Under the pieces are notes generated by a model. It saw only the letters and a program-made list of their open reading frames with translations, was not told the origin of the DNA and did no database searches. DNA of 64,000 nucleotides from Betaproteobacteria bacterium (GTDB taxonomy: Bacteria; Pseudomonadota; Gammaproteobacteria; Burkholderiales; Sulfuricellaceae): positions 1 through 64,000 of the forward strand of contig JAJFTF010000041.1 in the NCBI GenBank assembly GCA_021373185.1, given 5' to 3'. This document shows positions 55,988-64,000 of the stretch, in pieces; within the stretch, counting starts at the first letter, position 1, and every line of letters begins with the position of its first letter. A program made the translations under genes and the position numbers.

Positions 55988-56795
55988 ATTTTTTGGCTGC
56001 GCCCCGGCAATGGCTCTGGCGCTGTTTTTGCTTCTGCCGATAGCGGCAAGGGCGGAGGGCATCGCGGTCAAATCCGCCGAACTGGAATCGGTAGAAGAGG
56101 CTTTGGTGCTTCATGCAGAGATGGAGGTCAGCCTCAGCCCGGCGCTGGAAGACGCTTTGAACAAAGGCGTTCCACTCAATTTCATCGCCGATTTCGAACT
56201 CAAGAAGCCGCGCTGGTACTGGCTGGATGAAACCATCGTCACCGCGCAACGCCACCTTCGCCTGAGCTATCATGCATTGACCCGCCAATATCAGGTCAAT
56301 GTCGAAGGCCAATATCAGAATTTTTCCTCCCTGGCCGATGCCCGACGCGAACTGGGGCGATTGAACGAATGGCGGGTGGTCGAAAAGTCCCTGTTGGCAG
56401 AGAAACCGCCGGTTGCGAGCAAGGCGCCGGCTTTGGAGAAGGCTCCGACAACAAACAAGGCGCCGACTTCAGAGAAAGCGCCTGCGGTAAGTAAGGTACC
56501 GGCTTCGGAGAAAGCCTTGGCGACAGACAAGGCGCCAATTTCGGAGAAAACCCCGGTGACCGACAAGCCCCCGCTTCCGGTTTCGGATAAGGTGCCGGCA
56601 TTGGAGAAAGCCCCGGTACTGGACAAAGCGTCCGCGCCGGAAAAAGCCCCGACCAGGAAGCACTCGGCTTACGTTGCTGGCCTGCGCATGAAGCTGGATT
56701 TGACGCAGTTGCCGAAACCCTTGCAGGTGAACGCGCTGACGTCCAAGGATTGGAACCTGGATTCGGAATGGCATCGCTGGAACGTTACACCTTGA
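55965..56795 (+). CDS. DUF4390 protein with a hexapeptide repeat insert
   Basis: A 276-residue exported protein. A signal peptide ends near AARA-EG. The N-terminal DUF4390 part (AVKSAELESVEEALVLHAEME...FELKKPRWYWLDE) is followed by about 85 residues of degenerate six-residue repeats of the type xxxKAP. The family C-terminus (VAGLRMKLDLTQLPKPLQVN...DWNLDSEWHRWNV) then resumes. Family members usually lack this insert as far as I know. The ATGs at 55950 and 55953 are alternative starts. The position between rsmB and ntrY is conserved. Function is unknown. Confidence 0.85.
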   Translation: MGFCINPKFFGCAPAMALALFLLLPIAARAEGIAVKSAELESVEEALVLHAEMEVSLSPALEDALNKGVPLNFIADFELKKPRWYWLDETIVTAQRHLRLSYHALTRQYQVNVEGQYQNFSSLADARRELGRLNEWRVVEKSLLAEKPPVASKAPALEKAPTTNKAPTSEKAPAVSKVPASEKALATDKAPISEKTPVTDKPPLPVSDKVPALEKAPVLDKASAPEKAPTRKHSAYVAGLRMKLDLTQLPKPLQVNALTSKDWNLDSEWHRWNVTP

Positions 56796-56823
56796 TGTGG
56801 GCCGGTAACGGCGGAAGGGCGCG

Positions 56824-58947
56824 ATGAAATACGTCCTCTACCTGTGCGTCGGCCTTGGCGCCGTTGCGCTATATTTGCTGTCCAACGCCAGTTCGAATAC
56901 TGCGGAATTTTCCCAGTATTACACCCTGTTGCTGGGAGTGAACGGCGCACTGGCGGCCTGCCTGCTGGCGCTGGTTTTTTATCAGTTGTGGAATCTGCGG
57001 CGCAATCTCAAGGCGAAGGTTTTTGGTTCCAAGCTGACCCTGCGGCTGCTTCTGATGTTTTCATTGGTGGCGGTGCTGCCTGGCGTATTGGTATACGGGA
57101 TTTCGGTGCAGTTTCTCGGCAAAAGCATCGAATCCTGGTTTGATGTGCGCGTGGACAATGCGCTGGAGGGCGGCTTGAGCCTGGGCCGCAGCGTGCTTGA
57201 CAACCTGTTGAGCGACCTCAACAAAAAAGGCGAAAATATGGCGTTGGCGCTGTCGGATCGTCCGGATGGCGATCCGCTGATGTTGCTGAACAACTTGCGC
57301 GAACAGTCTGGCGTACAGGAAGTGACGCTGTTCAGCGCACGCGGCGCAATCATTGCTTTTTCCGGCAGCGAGTCGGCAGGCCTGCTGCCCGAGCGACCGT
57401 CTTCCATGCTGTTGCGCAAGGTGCGCCAGCAACAGCCCTATGCCGCAATCGAGGATATTCCGGGAAAAGGGCTGTATTTACGGGTTATTGTTCCGGTCAA
57501 TGCGCTCGGCCTGGATGAAAGCATTCGTGTCCTGCAGTTGCTCCAGCCGGTTCCGGCGCGGCTGTCGAGGGATGCGGAAACTGTGCAGACGGTGTATCGC
57601 GATTACCAGGAATTGTCGGTCTCGCGGCAGGGATTGAAGCGGATCTATGGGCTGACCTTGACGCTGGCGTTGTTGCTGGCGCTGCTTTCCGCGATTGCGC
57701 TGGCTTTTTTGTTGAGTGCACGCCTCTCCGCGCCGCTCGGCCTGCTGGCGCGGGGAACGCAGGCGGTTGCTTCCGGCGATTTCAGCGCCATGCCGACGGT
57801 GAGCAGCAGGGATGAATTGGGCTCCCTGATGCAATCGTTTAACGACATGACCCGGCAACTGGCGGAAGCGCGCGGCGTGGTCGAACTCAACCAGCGCCAA
57901 CTGGAGACGGCGAAAGCTTACCTGGAAAGCATCCTGGCGCATTTATCCAGCGGGGTGCTGGCGTTTGACGAAAATCTCAGTCTTAAAACCATGAACCCTG
58001 CGGCGGCGGGAATTCTGGGTGTGGATTTGTCCGCGCTGAGCAAGCGGCGTTTTTACAAGTGGGCGCTCAGCGATGAGGCGCTGAAAGCCTTGGCCGTGGA
58101 AGTAGAGCAACAGTTTCGCCATGCCGATGCCAAGGAATGGCAGATTCAGATGGAGTATGCCGGCAAGAACGGCAACCAGGTATTGCTGGTGCGCGGCACG
58201 CGTTTGCCGGCGGCGGTGGGCAACGATTTCATTGTGGTGTTCGACGATATCACGCACCTGCTTCAAGCCCAGCGCGACGCGGCATGGGGCGAAGTGGCGC
58301 GGCGGCTGGCGCACGAAATCAAGAATCCGCTTACGCCGATCCAGCTTTCTGCCGAGCGGCTCGAACACAAGCTGGCCGGCAAGCTGGCCGAACCGGATGC
58401 GGCAATGCTGACGCGGGCGACGCAAACCATCGTCAACCAGGTGACGGCGCTGAAGAGCATGGTGAATTCCTTCGCCGAATACGCCCGTGCTCCCGGCCTG
58501 AATCTGAAAATGGTGGATCTCAATCAGTTGGTGAATGAAATACTGGCGCTCTACGAGCATTCCGCCGCGCCGATCACAACCTGCCTGGCGCCGGCATTGC
58601 CGTTGACTGAGGGCGATTCAACCCTGTTGCGCCAAGTGGTGCACAATTTGCTGCAAAATGCCCAGGATGCCCTGGTCGATATGGAGGCACCGCAGATTGT
58701 GGTGGAAACCTCCATGGAGGAAAACAAGATCAAGCTGAGTGTTCGGGATAACGGCTGCGGATTTCCCGATTCGCTCATGGCCCGGCTGTTCGAGCCTTAC
58801 GTGACGACCAAATCGAAAGGCACGGGATTGGGGCTGGCCGTGGTGAAAAAAATTGTAGAGGAGCATCACGGTACGATGAACGTCGAAAATATTTTGCCTC
58901 ACGGGGCGAATGTATGTGTTTACCTACCATGCAGGGAAGAGGTTTAG
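56824..58947 (+). CDS. ntrY: NtrY-type membrane sensor histidine kinase
   Basis: A 707-residue sensor kinase. Three N-terminal membrane helices lie within about residues 1-100, followed by a periplasmic domain and a further helix near 280-302. A HAMP domain, a PAS domain (about 365-470) and a HisKA domain with phospho-accepting H497 (AHEIKNPLTPIQLSAERL) follow. The HATPase has N (VVHNLLQNAQDAL) and G (GTGLGLAVVKKIVEEH) boxes. The NtrY family responds to nitrogen or redox state. The adjacent ntrX starts directly after its stop. Confidence 0.94.
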   Translation: MKYVLYLCVGLGAVALYLLSNASSNTAEFSQYYTLLLGVNGALAACLLALVFYQLWNLRRNLKAKVFGSKLTLRLLLMFSLVAVLPGVLVYGISVQFLGKSIESWFDVRVDNALEGGLSLGRSVLDNLLSDLNKKGENMALALSDRPDGDPLMLLNNLREQSGVQEVTLFSARGAIIAFSGSESAGLLPERPSSMLLRKVRQQQPYAAIEDIPGKGLYLRVIVPVNALGLDESIRVLQLLQPVPARLSRDAETVQTVYRDYQELSVSRQGLKRIYGLTLTLALLLALLSAIALAFLLSARLSAPLGLLARGTQAVASGDFSAMPTVSSRDELGSLMQSFNDMTRQLAEARGVVELNQRQLETAKAYLESILAHLSSGVLAFDENLSLKTMNPAAAGILGVDLSALSKRRFYKWALSDEALKALAVEVEQQFRHADAKEWQIQMEYAGKNGNQVLLVRGTRLPAAVGNDFIVVFDDITHLLQAQRDAAWGEVARRLAHEIKNPLTPIQLSAERLEHKLAGKLAEPDAAMLTRATQTIVNQVTALKSMVNSFAEYARAPGLNLKMVDLNQLVNEILALYEHSAAPITTCLAPALPLTEGDSTLLRQVVHNLLQNAQDALVDMEAPQIVVETSMEENKIKLSVRDNGCGFPDSLMARLFEPYVTTKSKGTGLGLAVVKKIVEEHHGTMNVENILPHGANVCVYLPCREEV

Positions 58948-60222
58948 ATGGCGGCTAATGAGATACTGGTGGTGGATGACGAAGTCGGCATTCGCGAATT
59001 ATTGAGTGAAATCCTGCATGACGAAGGCCACATTGTCGTGCTGGCAGAAAATGCCGGCGCCGCGCGCGCCTATCGTAGCCAGAAGCGCCCGGATCTGGTG
59101 TTGCTGGATATCTGGATGCCGGACACGGATGGTATTTCGTTGTTGAAGGAGTGGGAAAGCGCGGGTTTGCTGACCATGCCTGTCGTGATGATGTCCGGTC
59201 ACGGCACCATTGATACTGCGGTCGAGGCAACGCGCATCGGCGCCGTTGATTTCCTGGAAAAACCGATTGCCCTGCAAAAGTTGCTGGGCACTGTCGAGCG
59301 CGCACTGAAAAAAACCGAGCCGTTGCCGCGTAATGGCGAGGCGCTGTCCGGCATGGGTGCCGGGGCGGCGATCGGCGAGCTGAGAAAACGGCTGGAGCAG
59401 GTTGCCGGCCAACTTGTTCCATTACTGCTGATCGGCGAAGCGGGTTCCGGCATGGAGTTGTGCGCGCGCTCCCTGCATCGCCCTGGCACCCCATGGATCA
59501 TGCCGGAGGGGCTGTCGGTCCTGGCGGACAACCCGATGGATCTGTTGGAGAGGGCGCGCGACGGTTTGCTTTACCTGGAAGAAATCGGGAGTCTGGGCAA
59601 GCTGGAACAGAAGGGGCTGGTTCTGATTTTAAACAAGCTGGAAAAATACGGAGTACGCTTGGTGTGCTCTGCGGATTCGGGTTTGTCGCAATTGGTCGAA
59701 GAAGGCCAGTTTGATGCGCGGCTGTTTCAGGCCATCAATGGCCTGACGCTGGCGGTGCCCAGCCTGCGTGAGCGGCGCGAGGACATTCCAGACCTTGCCC
59801 GGCAGATACTGGCGCAACTGGTTGAAACCGGACAGTCCGGCGCCCACCGCTTTGCCGATGTCGCATTGAGCCGATTGCGCGACGAGAACTGGCCCGGCAA
59901 TCTGCCGCAACTGCATAACGTGGTGAAAACGCTGGCGCTGACCTCTCTGGCCGAAGAGATTGCGCTGGAAGATATTGACCGGGTACTTGGCCCATTTACG
60001 CCGACCAACCAACTGGCTTCGGTTTCATATCCGCTCTCCCTTGACCCGCCCTTGCGGGAGGCGCGCGACGAATTCGAGCGAATTTATTTCGAGCACCAGA
60101 TCAAGAAGGCTGGCGGCAACATGAGCCGCCTGGCAGAAAATGTTGGCCTGGAGCGCACCCATCTCTATCGCAAGCTGAAGCAACTGGGCATTGCCACGGG
60201 CAAAAGCGAAGCAAGCCGTTGA
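58948..60222 (+). CDS. ntrX: NtrX-type response regulator with degenerate AAA+ domain
   Basis: A 424-residue regulator. The receiver domain has D10/D11 and phospho-accepting D54 (LLDIWMPDTDG). The central AAA+ domain is shortened and degraded. The Walker A lysine is replaced (GEAGSGME), Walker B reads LLYLEEIG, and the sigma-54-contacting GAFTGA loop is absent. The C-terminal Fis-type helix-turn-helix (AGGNMSRLAENVGLERTHLYRKL) is intact. It is therefore likely to bind DNA and regulate without activating sigma-54. Confidence 0.93.
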   Translation: MAANEILVVDDEVGIRELLSEILHDEGHIVVLAENAGAARAYRSQKRPDLVLLDIWMPDTDGISLLKEWESAGLLTMPVVMMSGHGTIDTAVEATRIGAVDFLEKPIALQKLLGTVERALKKTEPLPRNGEALSGMGAGAAIGELRKRLEQVAGQLVPLLLIGEAGSGMELCARSLHRPGTPWIMPEGLSVLADNPMDLLERARDGLLYLEEIGSLGKLEQKGLVLILNKLEKYGVRLVCSADSGLSQLVEEGQFDARLFQAINGLTLAVPSLRERREDIPDLARQILAQLVETGQSGAHRFADVALSRLRDENWPGNLPQLHNVVKTLALTSLAEEIALEDIDRVLGPFTPTNQLASVSYPLSLDPPLREARDEFERIYFEHQIKKAGGNMSRLAENVGLERTHLYRKLKQLGIATGKSEASR

Positions 60223-60352
60223 GCGGCAGCATTGGGCAAATCAACGGTTTGAGCCAAGAGAGGAAAGGGATAGAATTGCGCACCCTGAACGATGGCAAAA
60301 CGCGTTGTAATGTTGATCGGCAGGAAAATCGGCGGCGAAGGAATGGCAGGCA

Positions 60353-62254
60353 ATGAGTTCAGCAGAAAAAATACCCGGCGAAGCTGACGACGGCAAAGTC
60401 AAGCGATCCGGCCTGATGGTTGCGGCTATCGGCGTAGTGTTTGGCGACATCGGTACCAGCCCGCTGTACACCCTGAAAGAGGTGTTTCATGGCGCTCATG
60501 GCATCGCTCCCACGCACGAACATGTGCTGGGCGCGCTGTCGCTGGTGTTGTGGGCGTTACTGATCGTGGTCTCGCTCAAGTACGTGGTGTTCATCATGCG
60601 TGCCGACAACAACGGCGAGGGCGGCATCATGGCGTTGCTGGCGCTGACGCTGAAAAGCGCGCCAGGGGACACGCGCAGTCGCTGGCTGTTGATGTCGATG
60701 GGGATTTTCGGTGCCGCGCTATTTTACGGCGACGGCGTGATTACCCCGGCAATTTCCGTCTTGTCCGCCGTGGAGGGGCTAAAAATCGCCACCCCCGCGT
60801 TCGAGCCCTATGTCATCCCGATTACCCTGGCCGTGCTGACGGGGCTGTTTCTTTTCCAGCGCAAGGGAACCGCCAGCGTCGGCGCGCTGTTCGGACCGGT
60901 GATGATCGTTTGGTTCGCCACCCTGGCATTGCTCGGGGTCATCAATATTTATCATGAACCCGGCGTGTTGCATGCGGTCAACCCGCTCCACGGCGTTTAT
61001 TTCTTTGCGGAACATAAATGGTATGGTTTTCTCGCCTTGGGTGCCGTGGTTCTGGCTGTGACGGGGGGGGAAGCGCTTTACGCCGACATGGGCCACTTTG
61101 GCCGCATGCCGATCAGAACCGCATGGTTCTTCCTGGTGCTGCCGTCGCTGCTGCTCAATTATTTTGGCCAGGGCGCGCTGATGATCGGCAATCCTGCCGC
61201 AGTGGAAAATCCATTTTACCTGCTCGCGCCGTCATGGGCTCTTTACCCCATGGTCGCCCTCGCTACCCTGGCTACGGTGATTGCTTCGCAAGCGGTGATT
61301 TCGGGCGCTTTTTCCGTCACCCGTCAGGCGATGCAACTGGGCTACTGCCCTCGCCTCGAAGTGCGGCATACCTCGGAAAAGGAAATCGGCCAGGTTTACG
61401 TGCCGGCCATCAATTGGGCGCTGCTCATCGCGATTATCGCGCTGGTGCTGGGGTTCCGTTCCTCCAGCAATCTTGCCGCCGCATATGGCATCGCAGTGAC
61501 GGGCACCATGGCGATCGATACCATCCTGGCGGTGGTCGTGGCGCGCGCACTGTGGGGATGGAGCTGGCCGACGCGTATCGCTGTCGCCGCCTTTTTCCTG
61601 ATTATCGACCTGGCATTCTTCAGCGCCAACGCCATGAAAATCCCGCAGGGGGGCTGGTTCCCGCTGGTCGTCGGCATTGCGGTGTTCACTCTGCTTTCCA
61701 CCTGGAAGCGGGGGCGTGCGCTGCTGTTTGACCGGCTGCGGGATAGTGCGATTGCGCTCGAGCCGTTTCTTGCCGGAATTGCCGCCCACCCGCCGTTGCG
61801 CGTTTCCGGCACGGCGGTTTTCCTCACCGCCAACCTCGATGGCGTGCCCCACGCCATGCTGCATAACCTGATCCACAATAAAGTGCTGCACGAACGGGTG
61901 GCATTGCTGACGGTTATCACCGAGGATGTTCCCCATGTGCCGGAAATCGATCATGCCGAAGTGCTGCCGCTGGGAGAGGGATTCTTCCGGATTATCGTGC
62001 GCTATGGTTTCAAGGATGAGCCGGATATTCCCAAGACGCTGATGCAGTGCGAGGAATATGGGCTGGCATTCCATATGATGGAAACGTCTTTTTTCATCAG
62101 TCGGGAAACGCTGATCGCGACCATGGCGCCGGGCATGGCGCTGTGGCGGGAAAAGCTGTTTATCAGCATGGCGCGCAATGCCGGCAGCGTCACCGCCTAC
62201 TTCAAGATTCCCACCAACCGGGTGGTGGAGTTGGGGACGCAGATCGAGCTGTAA
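60353..62254 (+). CDS. kup: Kup-type potassium transporter
   Basis: A 633-residue K+ uptake protein with about 12 membrane helices in the first ~450 residues. The family start GVVFGDIGTSPLYTLKEVF and the GEALYADMGHFGR block are clear. A soluble C-terminal domain follows. The ATG at 60353 follows a GGCAGG site; the 130-base gap after ntrX probably holds its own promoter. Confidence 0.96.
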   Translation: MSSAEKIPGEADDGKVKRSGLMVAAIGVVFGDIGTSPLYTLKEVFHGAHGIAPTHEHVLGALSLVLWALLIVVSLKYVVFIMRADNNGEGGIMALLALTLKSAPGDTRSRWLLMSMGIFGAALFYGDGVITPAISVLSAVEGLKIATPAFEPYVIPITLAVLTGLFLFQRKGTASVGALFGPVMIVWFATLALLGVINIYHEPGVLHAVNPLHGVYFFAEHKWYGFLALGAVVLAVTGGEALYADMGHFGRMPIRTAWFFLVLPSLLLNYFGQGALMIGNPAAVENPFYLLAPSWALYPMVALATLATVIASQAVISGAFSVTRQAMQLGYCPRLEVRHTSEKEIGQVYVPAINWALLIAIIALVLGFRSSSNLAAAYGIAVTGTMAIDTILAVVVARALWGWSWPTRIAVAAFFLIIDLAFFSANAMKIPQGGWFPLVVGIAVFTLLSTWKRGRALLFDRLRDSAIALEPFLAGIAAHPPLRVSGTAVFLTANLDGVPHAMLHNLIHNKVLHERVALLTVITEDVPHVPEIDHAEVLPLGEGFFRIIVRYGFKDEPDIPKTLMQCEEYGLAFHMMETSFFISRETLIATMAPGMALWREKLFISMARNAGSVTAYFKIPTNRVVELGTQIEL

Positions 62255-62280
62255 AGCGGGATCTGTGCGGGACAAACCGG

Positions 62281-64000
62281 CTATTTTTTCAGCATCGCCA
62301 TCATTTGCGCCAGTCGCGCCGTGCCTTCCGTTTTCTGTTCTTCCGGCGCACGCTCCCGTCCGCTGATGCGCAAGTCGTCCTGTGCCAGTTCGGTGATAAA
62401 GCGGCTTGGCTCACAAGCCTGCCATTCCCGCCCGCGCTTGCGTTTCGAGCAATAGCTCAGGGTCAGCCCGCGTTGCGCGCGGGTGATGCCGACGTACATC
62501 AGGCGCCGCTCTTCCTCGACCTTGGTGTCATCTTCGACGCACTCGCGATGCGGCAGGATGCCCTCCTCTACCCCCACCAGGAACACATGGGGATATTCCA
62601 AGCCCTTTGCCGCATGCAGAGTGGACAGACGCACCGCATCGACATCATCGCTGTCGCGGTTCTCCAGGATGTTGATCAGCGCGATCGACTGGGTGAGTTC
62701 AATGATGTTCTTGCCGTCTTCTTCGCCCTTTTTCGACAGCCAGGCGGCGAACTCCACCACGTTGTTCCACTTGCTTTGCGCGGCACGCGGTTCTTCACTG
62801 TCGAACAGGTGCGCTTCGTAGCCGATTGCCTTGAGCAGGTCGTCGATGATGGCGGCAGCCGGCTCCCGCTCGGCGCGGTCTTGCAGGTTGTTGATGAAGC
62901 GGCAAAACTCCATCAGCGCATGGAACTGTTTGGCGCCGAGCAGGCTTTCCGCGCCGGCCTCGAACGCGGCGGCAAACAGGCTATGGTGGCGTTCGCAGGC
63001 ATACGTGCCGAGTTTCTCCAGGGTTTGCGTGCCGATGCCTTTTCGCGGCGCAGTGGCGGCGCGAATGAAGGCCGGGTCGTCGTCGCTGTTGGCCAGCAGG
63101 CGCAGATAGGCAATCACATCGCGGATCTCGGTCTTGTCGAAGAACGAGCTGCCACCGCTCAATTGGTAGGGGATGCGGTCATTGCGCAGGTGCTGCTCGA
63201 ACACCCGCGCCTGATGGTTGCCGCGGTACAGGATGGCATAGTCGGCAAAGCGCGTGCGGTGCTCGAACTTGTGCGCCAGCAATCGCATCACCACGCTTTC
63301 CGCTTCGTGCTCTTCGTCCTTTGCGGCCAAGACGTGAATCGGGTCGCCCAGGCCGAGGTCGCTCCACAGCTTCTTCTCGAACAGCTTGGTGTTGTTGGCG
63401 ATCAGGCTGTTGGCGACGCGCAGGATGCGGATGCAGGAGCGGTAGTTTTGCTCCAGCTTGATCACGTGCAGGCGGTCGTAATCTTCGCGCAGGGTATGCA
63501 GGTTCTTGATGTCTGCTCCGCGCCAGCCGTAGATCGCCTGGTCGTCGTCGCCCACCGCGGTGAAGGCGCCGCCCGTGCCGGTCAACTGGCGCAGCAGTTG
63601 GTACTGGCAACTGTTGGTGTCCTGATATTCGTCGATCAGCAGGTAGCGCAGCTTGTTGCGCCATTTCTCCAGCACGTCGGGGGCGGCACCGAACAATTCG
63701 ACCGGTAGCCGGATGAGGTCGTCGAAATCCACTGCCTGATAGGCGCGCAAGGTGTCCTGATAAGCCAGATAAATTTTCGCGGATTGCTGCTCCAGATCGT
63801 TTGTCGCATGTTTCAGTGCCGTATCGGGCGAGACCAGCGAGTTCTTCCACAGCGAAATGGTCTGCTGCACGCGGCGGATCTCGCCCTTGTCGGTGGTTTT
63901 AAGAATGTCGCTGATCACGCCGGCGGCATCGGCGGAATCGAAGATCGAGAATTTCGGCTTGTAACCGAGGCGCGCGGCATCCTGGCGCAGGATTTTCATG
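62281..64000 (-). CDS. rep: ATP-dependent DNA helicase Rep (partial)
   Basis: The C-terminal 573 residues of an SF1A helicase; the N-terminus lies beyond base 64000. Motif II is in YLLIDEYQDTN, motif III in GDDDQAIYGWRGA, motif IV in LEQNYRS, and motifs V-VI in LHAAKGLEYPHVFLVG and RRLMYVGITRAQ. The details (VDFDDLI, IYGWRGADIKNL) favour Rep over UvrD. Rep clears proteins ahead of forks. It is convergent with kup, with a 26-base gap and no obvious terminator. Confidence 0.93.
   Translation of the reverse strand, partial: MKILRQDAARLGYKPKFSIFDSADAAGVISDILKTTDKGEIRRVQQTISLWKNSLVSPDTALKHATNDLEQQSAKIYLAYQDTLRAYQAVDFDDLIRLPVELFGAAPDVLEKWRNKLRYLLIDEYQDTNSCQYQLLRQLTGTGGAFTAVGDDDQAIYGWRGADIKNLHTLREDYDRLHVIKLEQNYRSCIRILRVANSLIANNTKLFEKKLWSDLGLGDPIHVLAAKDEEHEAESVVMRLLAHKFEHRTRFADYAILYRGNHQARVFEQHLRNDRIPYQLSGGSSFFDKTEIRDVIAYLRLLANSDDDPAFIRAATAPRKGIGTQTLEKLGTYACERHHSLFAAAFEAGAESLLGAKQFHALMEFCRFINNLQDRAEREPAAAIIDDLLKAIGYEAHLFDSEEPRAAQSKWNNVVEFAAWLSKKGEEDGKNIIELTQSIALINILENRDSDDVDAVRLSTLHAAKGLEYPHVFLVGVEEGILPHRECVEDDTKVEEERRLMYVGITRAQRGLTLSYCSKRKRGREWQACEPSRFITELAQDDLRISGRERAPEEQKTEGTARLAQMMAMLKK

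Noticed and set aside
62047..63708. A 553-codon plus-strand frame across the end of kup and rep
   Set aside because: It is antisense to a clear helicase and crosses the kup end in another frame; no motif is present.

Overview
The window is bacterial chromosomal DNA spanning a replication origin. The organism is most likely a betaproteobacterium, probably from the Nitrosomonadales side (for example Gallionellaceae- or Sulfuricellaceae-like). That placement is inferred from gene order, from the EarP/Arg32-type EF-P pair, from NtrY/NtrX beside rsmB, and from the full atp-glm-par-mnm-rpmH-dnaA-dnaN-gyrB block. No rRNA, tRNA or CRISPR array was recognised.

Region 1 (1-8179) is ordinary housekeeping DNA on the plus strand: the end of gltB, gltD, hemE, priA and a chemoreceptor gene. 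Region 2 (about 8200-11150) is an accessory island, visibly richer in A+T. It holds a complete PvuII-type restriction-modification system (methyltransferase one way, controller protein and endonuclease overlapping the other way, operator between them). Next to it is a single integron-type gene cassette with a clear attC site and no integrase in view. Palindromes resembling those of REP/RAYT elements lie on both sides.

Region 3 (11402-17469) is a tightly overlapping five-gene operon: a two-subunit 2-oxoacid:ferredoxin oxidoreductase (KorA, KorB), a three-cluster iron-sulfur protein, a short SdhA/FrdA-like flavoprotein that keeps the succinate/fumarate active-site residues, and a NuoF-like NADH-binding flavoprotein. 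Together they look like a soluble complex linking NADH, fumarate/succinate and ferredoxin to 2-oxoglutarate/succinyl-CoA chemistry. This is the best candidate in the window for an under-described system.

Region 4 (17724-20788) carries argS, a SPOR-domain gene and dsbA. Region 5 (20895-40032, all minus strand) is the left arm of the origin: an extra ParA, glmS, glmU, the atp operon with atpI, parB, parA, rsmG, mnmG, mnmE, yidC, yidD, rnpA and rpmH. Region 6 (40336-47149, plus) is the right arm: dnaA, dnaN, gyrB, earP and efp. Putative DnaA boxes lie in the rpmH-dnaA and dnaA-dnaN gaps, and near-consensus parS sites lie upstream of mnmG and of gyrB. Region 7 (47227-52244, minus) has topA, smg, dprA and a LysM protein. 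Region 8 (52361-62254, plus) has def, fmt, htpX (with a heat-shock-type promoter), rsmB, a DUF4390 protein with a hexapeptide repeat insert, ntrY, an ntrX with a degenerate AAA+ domain, and kup. A rep helicase gene on the minus strand runs off the right end.

Several genes start downstream of the longest possible ORF. Starts were chosen from family N-termini, ribosome-binding sites and stop/start overlaps, as noted for each gene.
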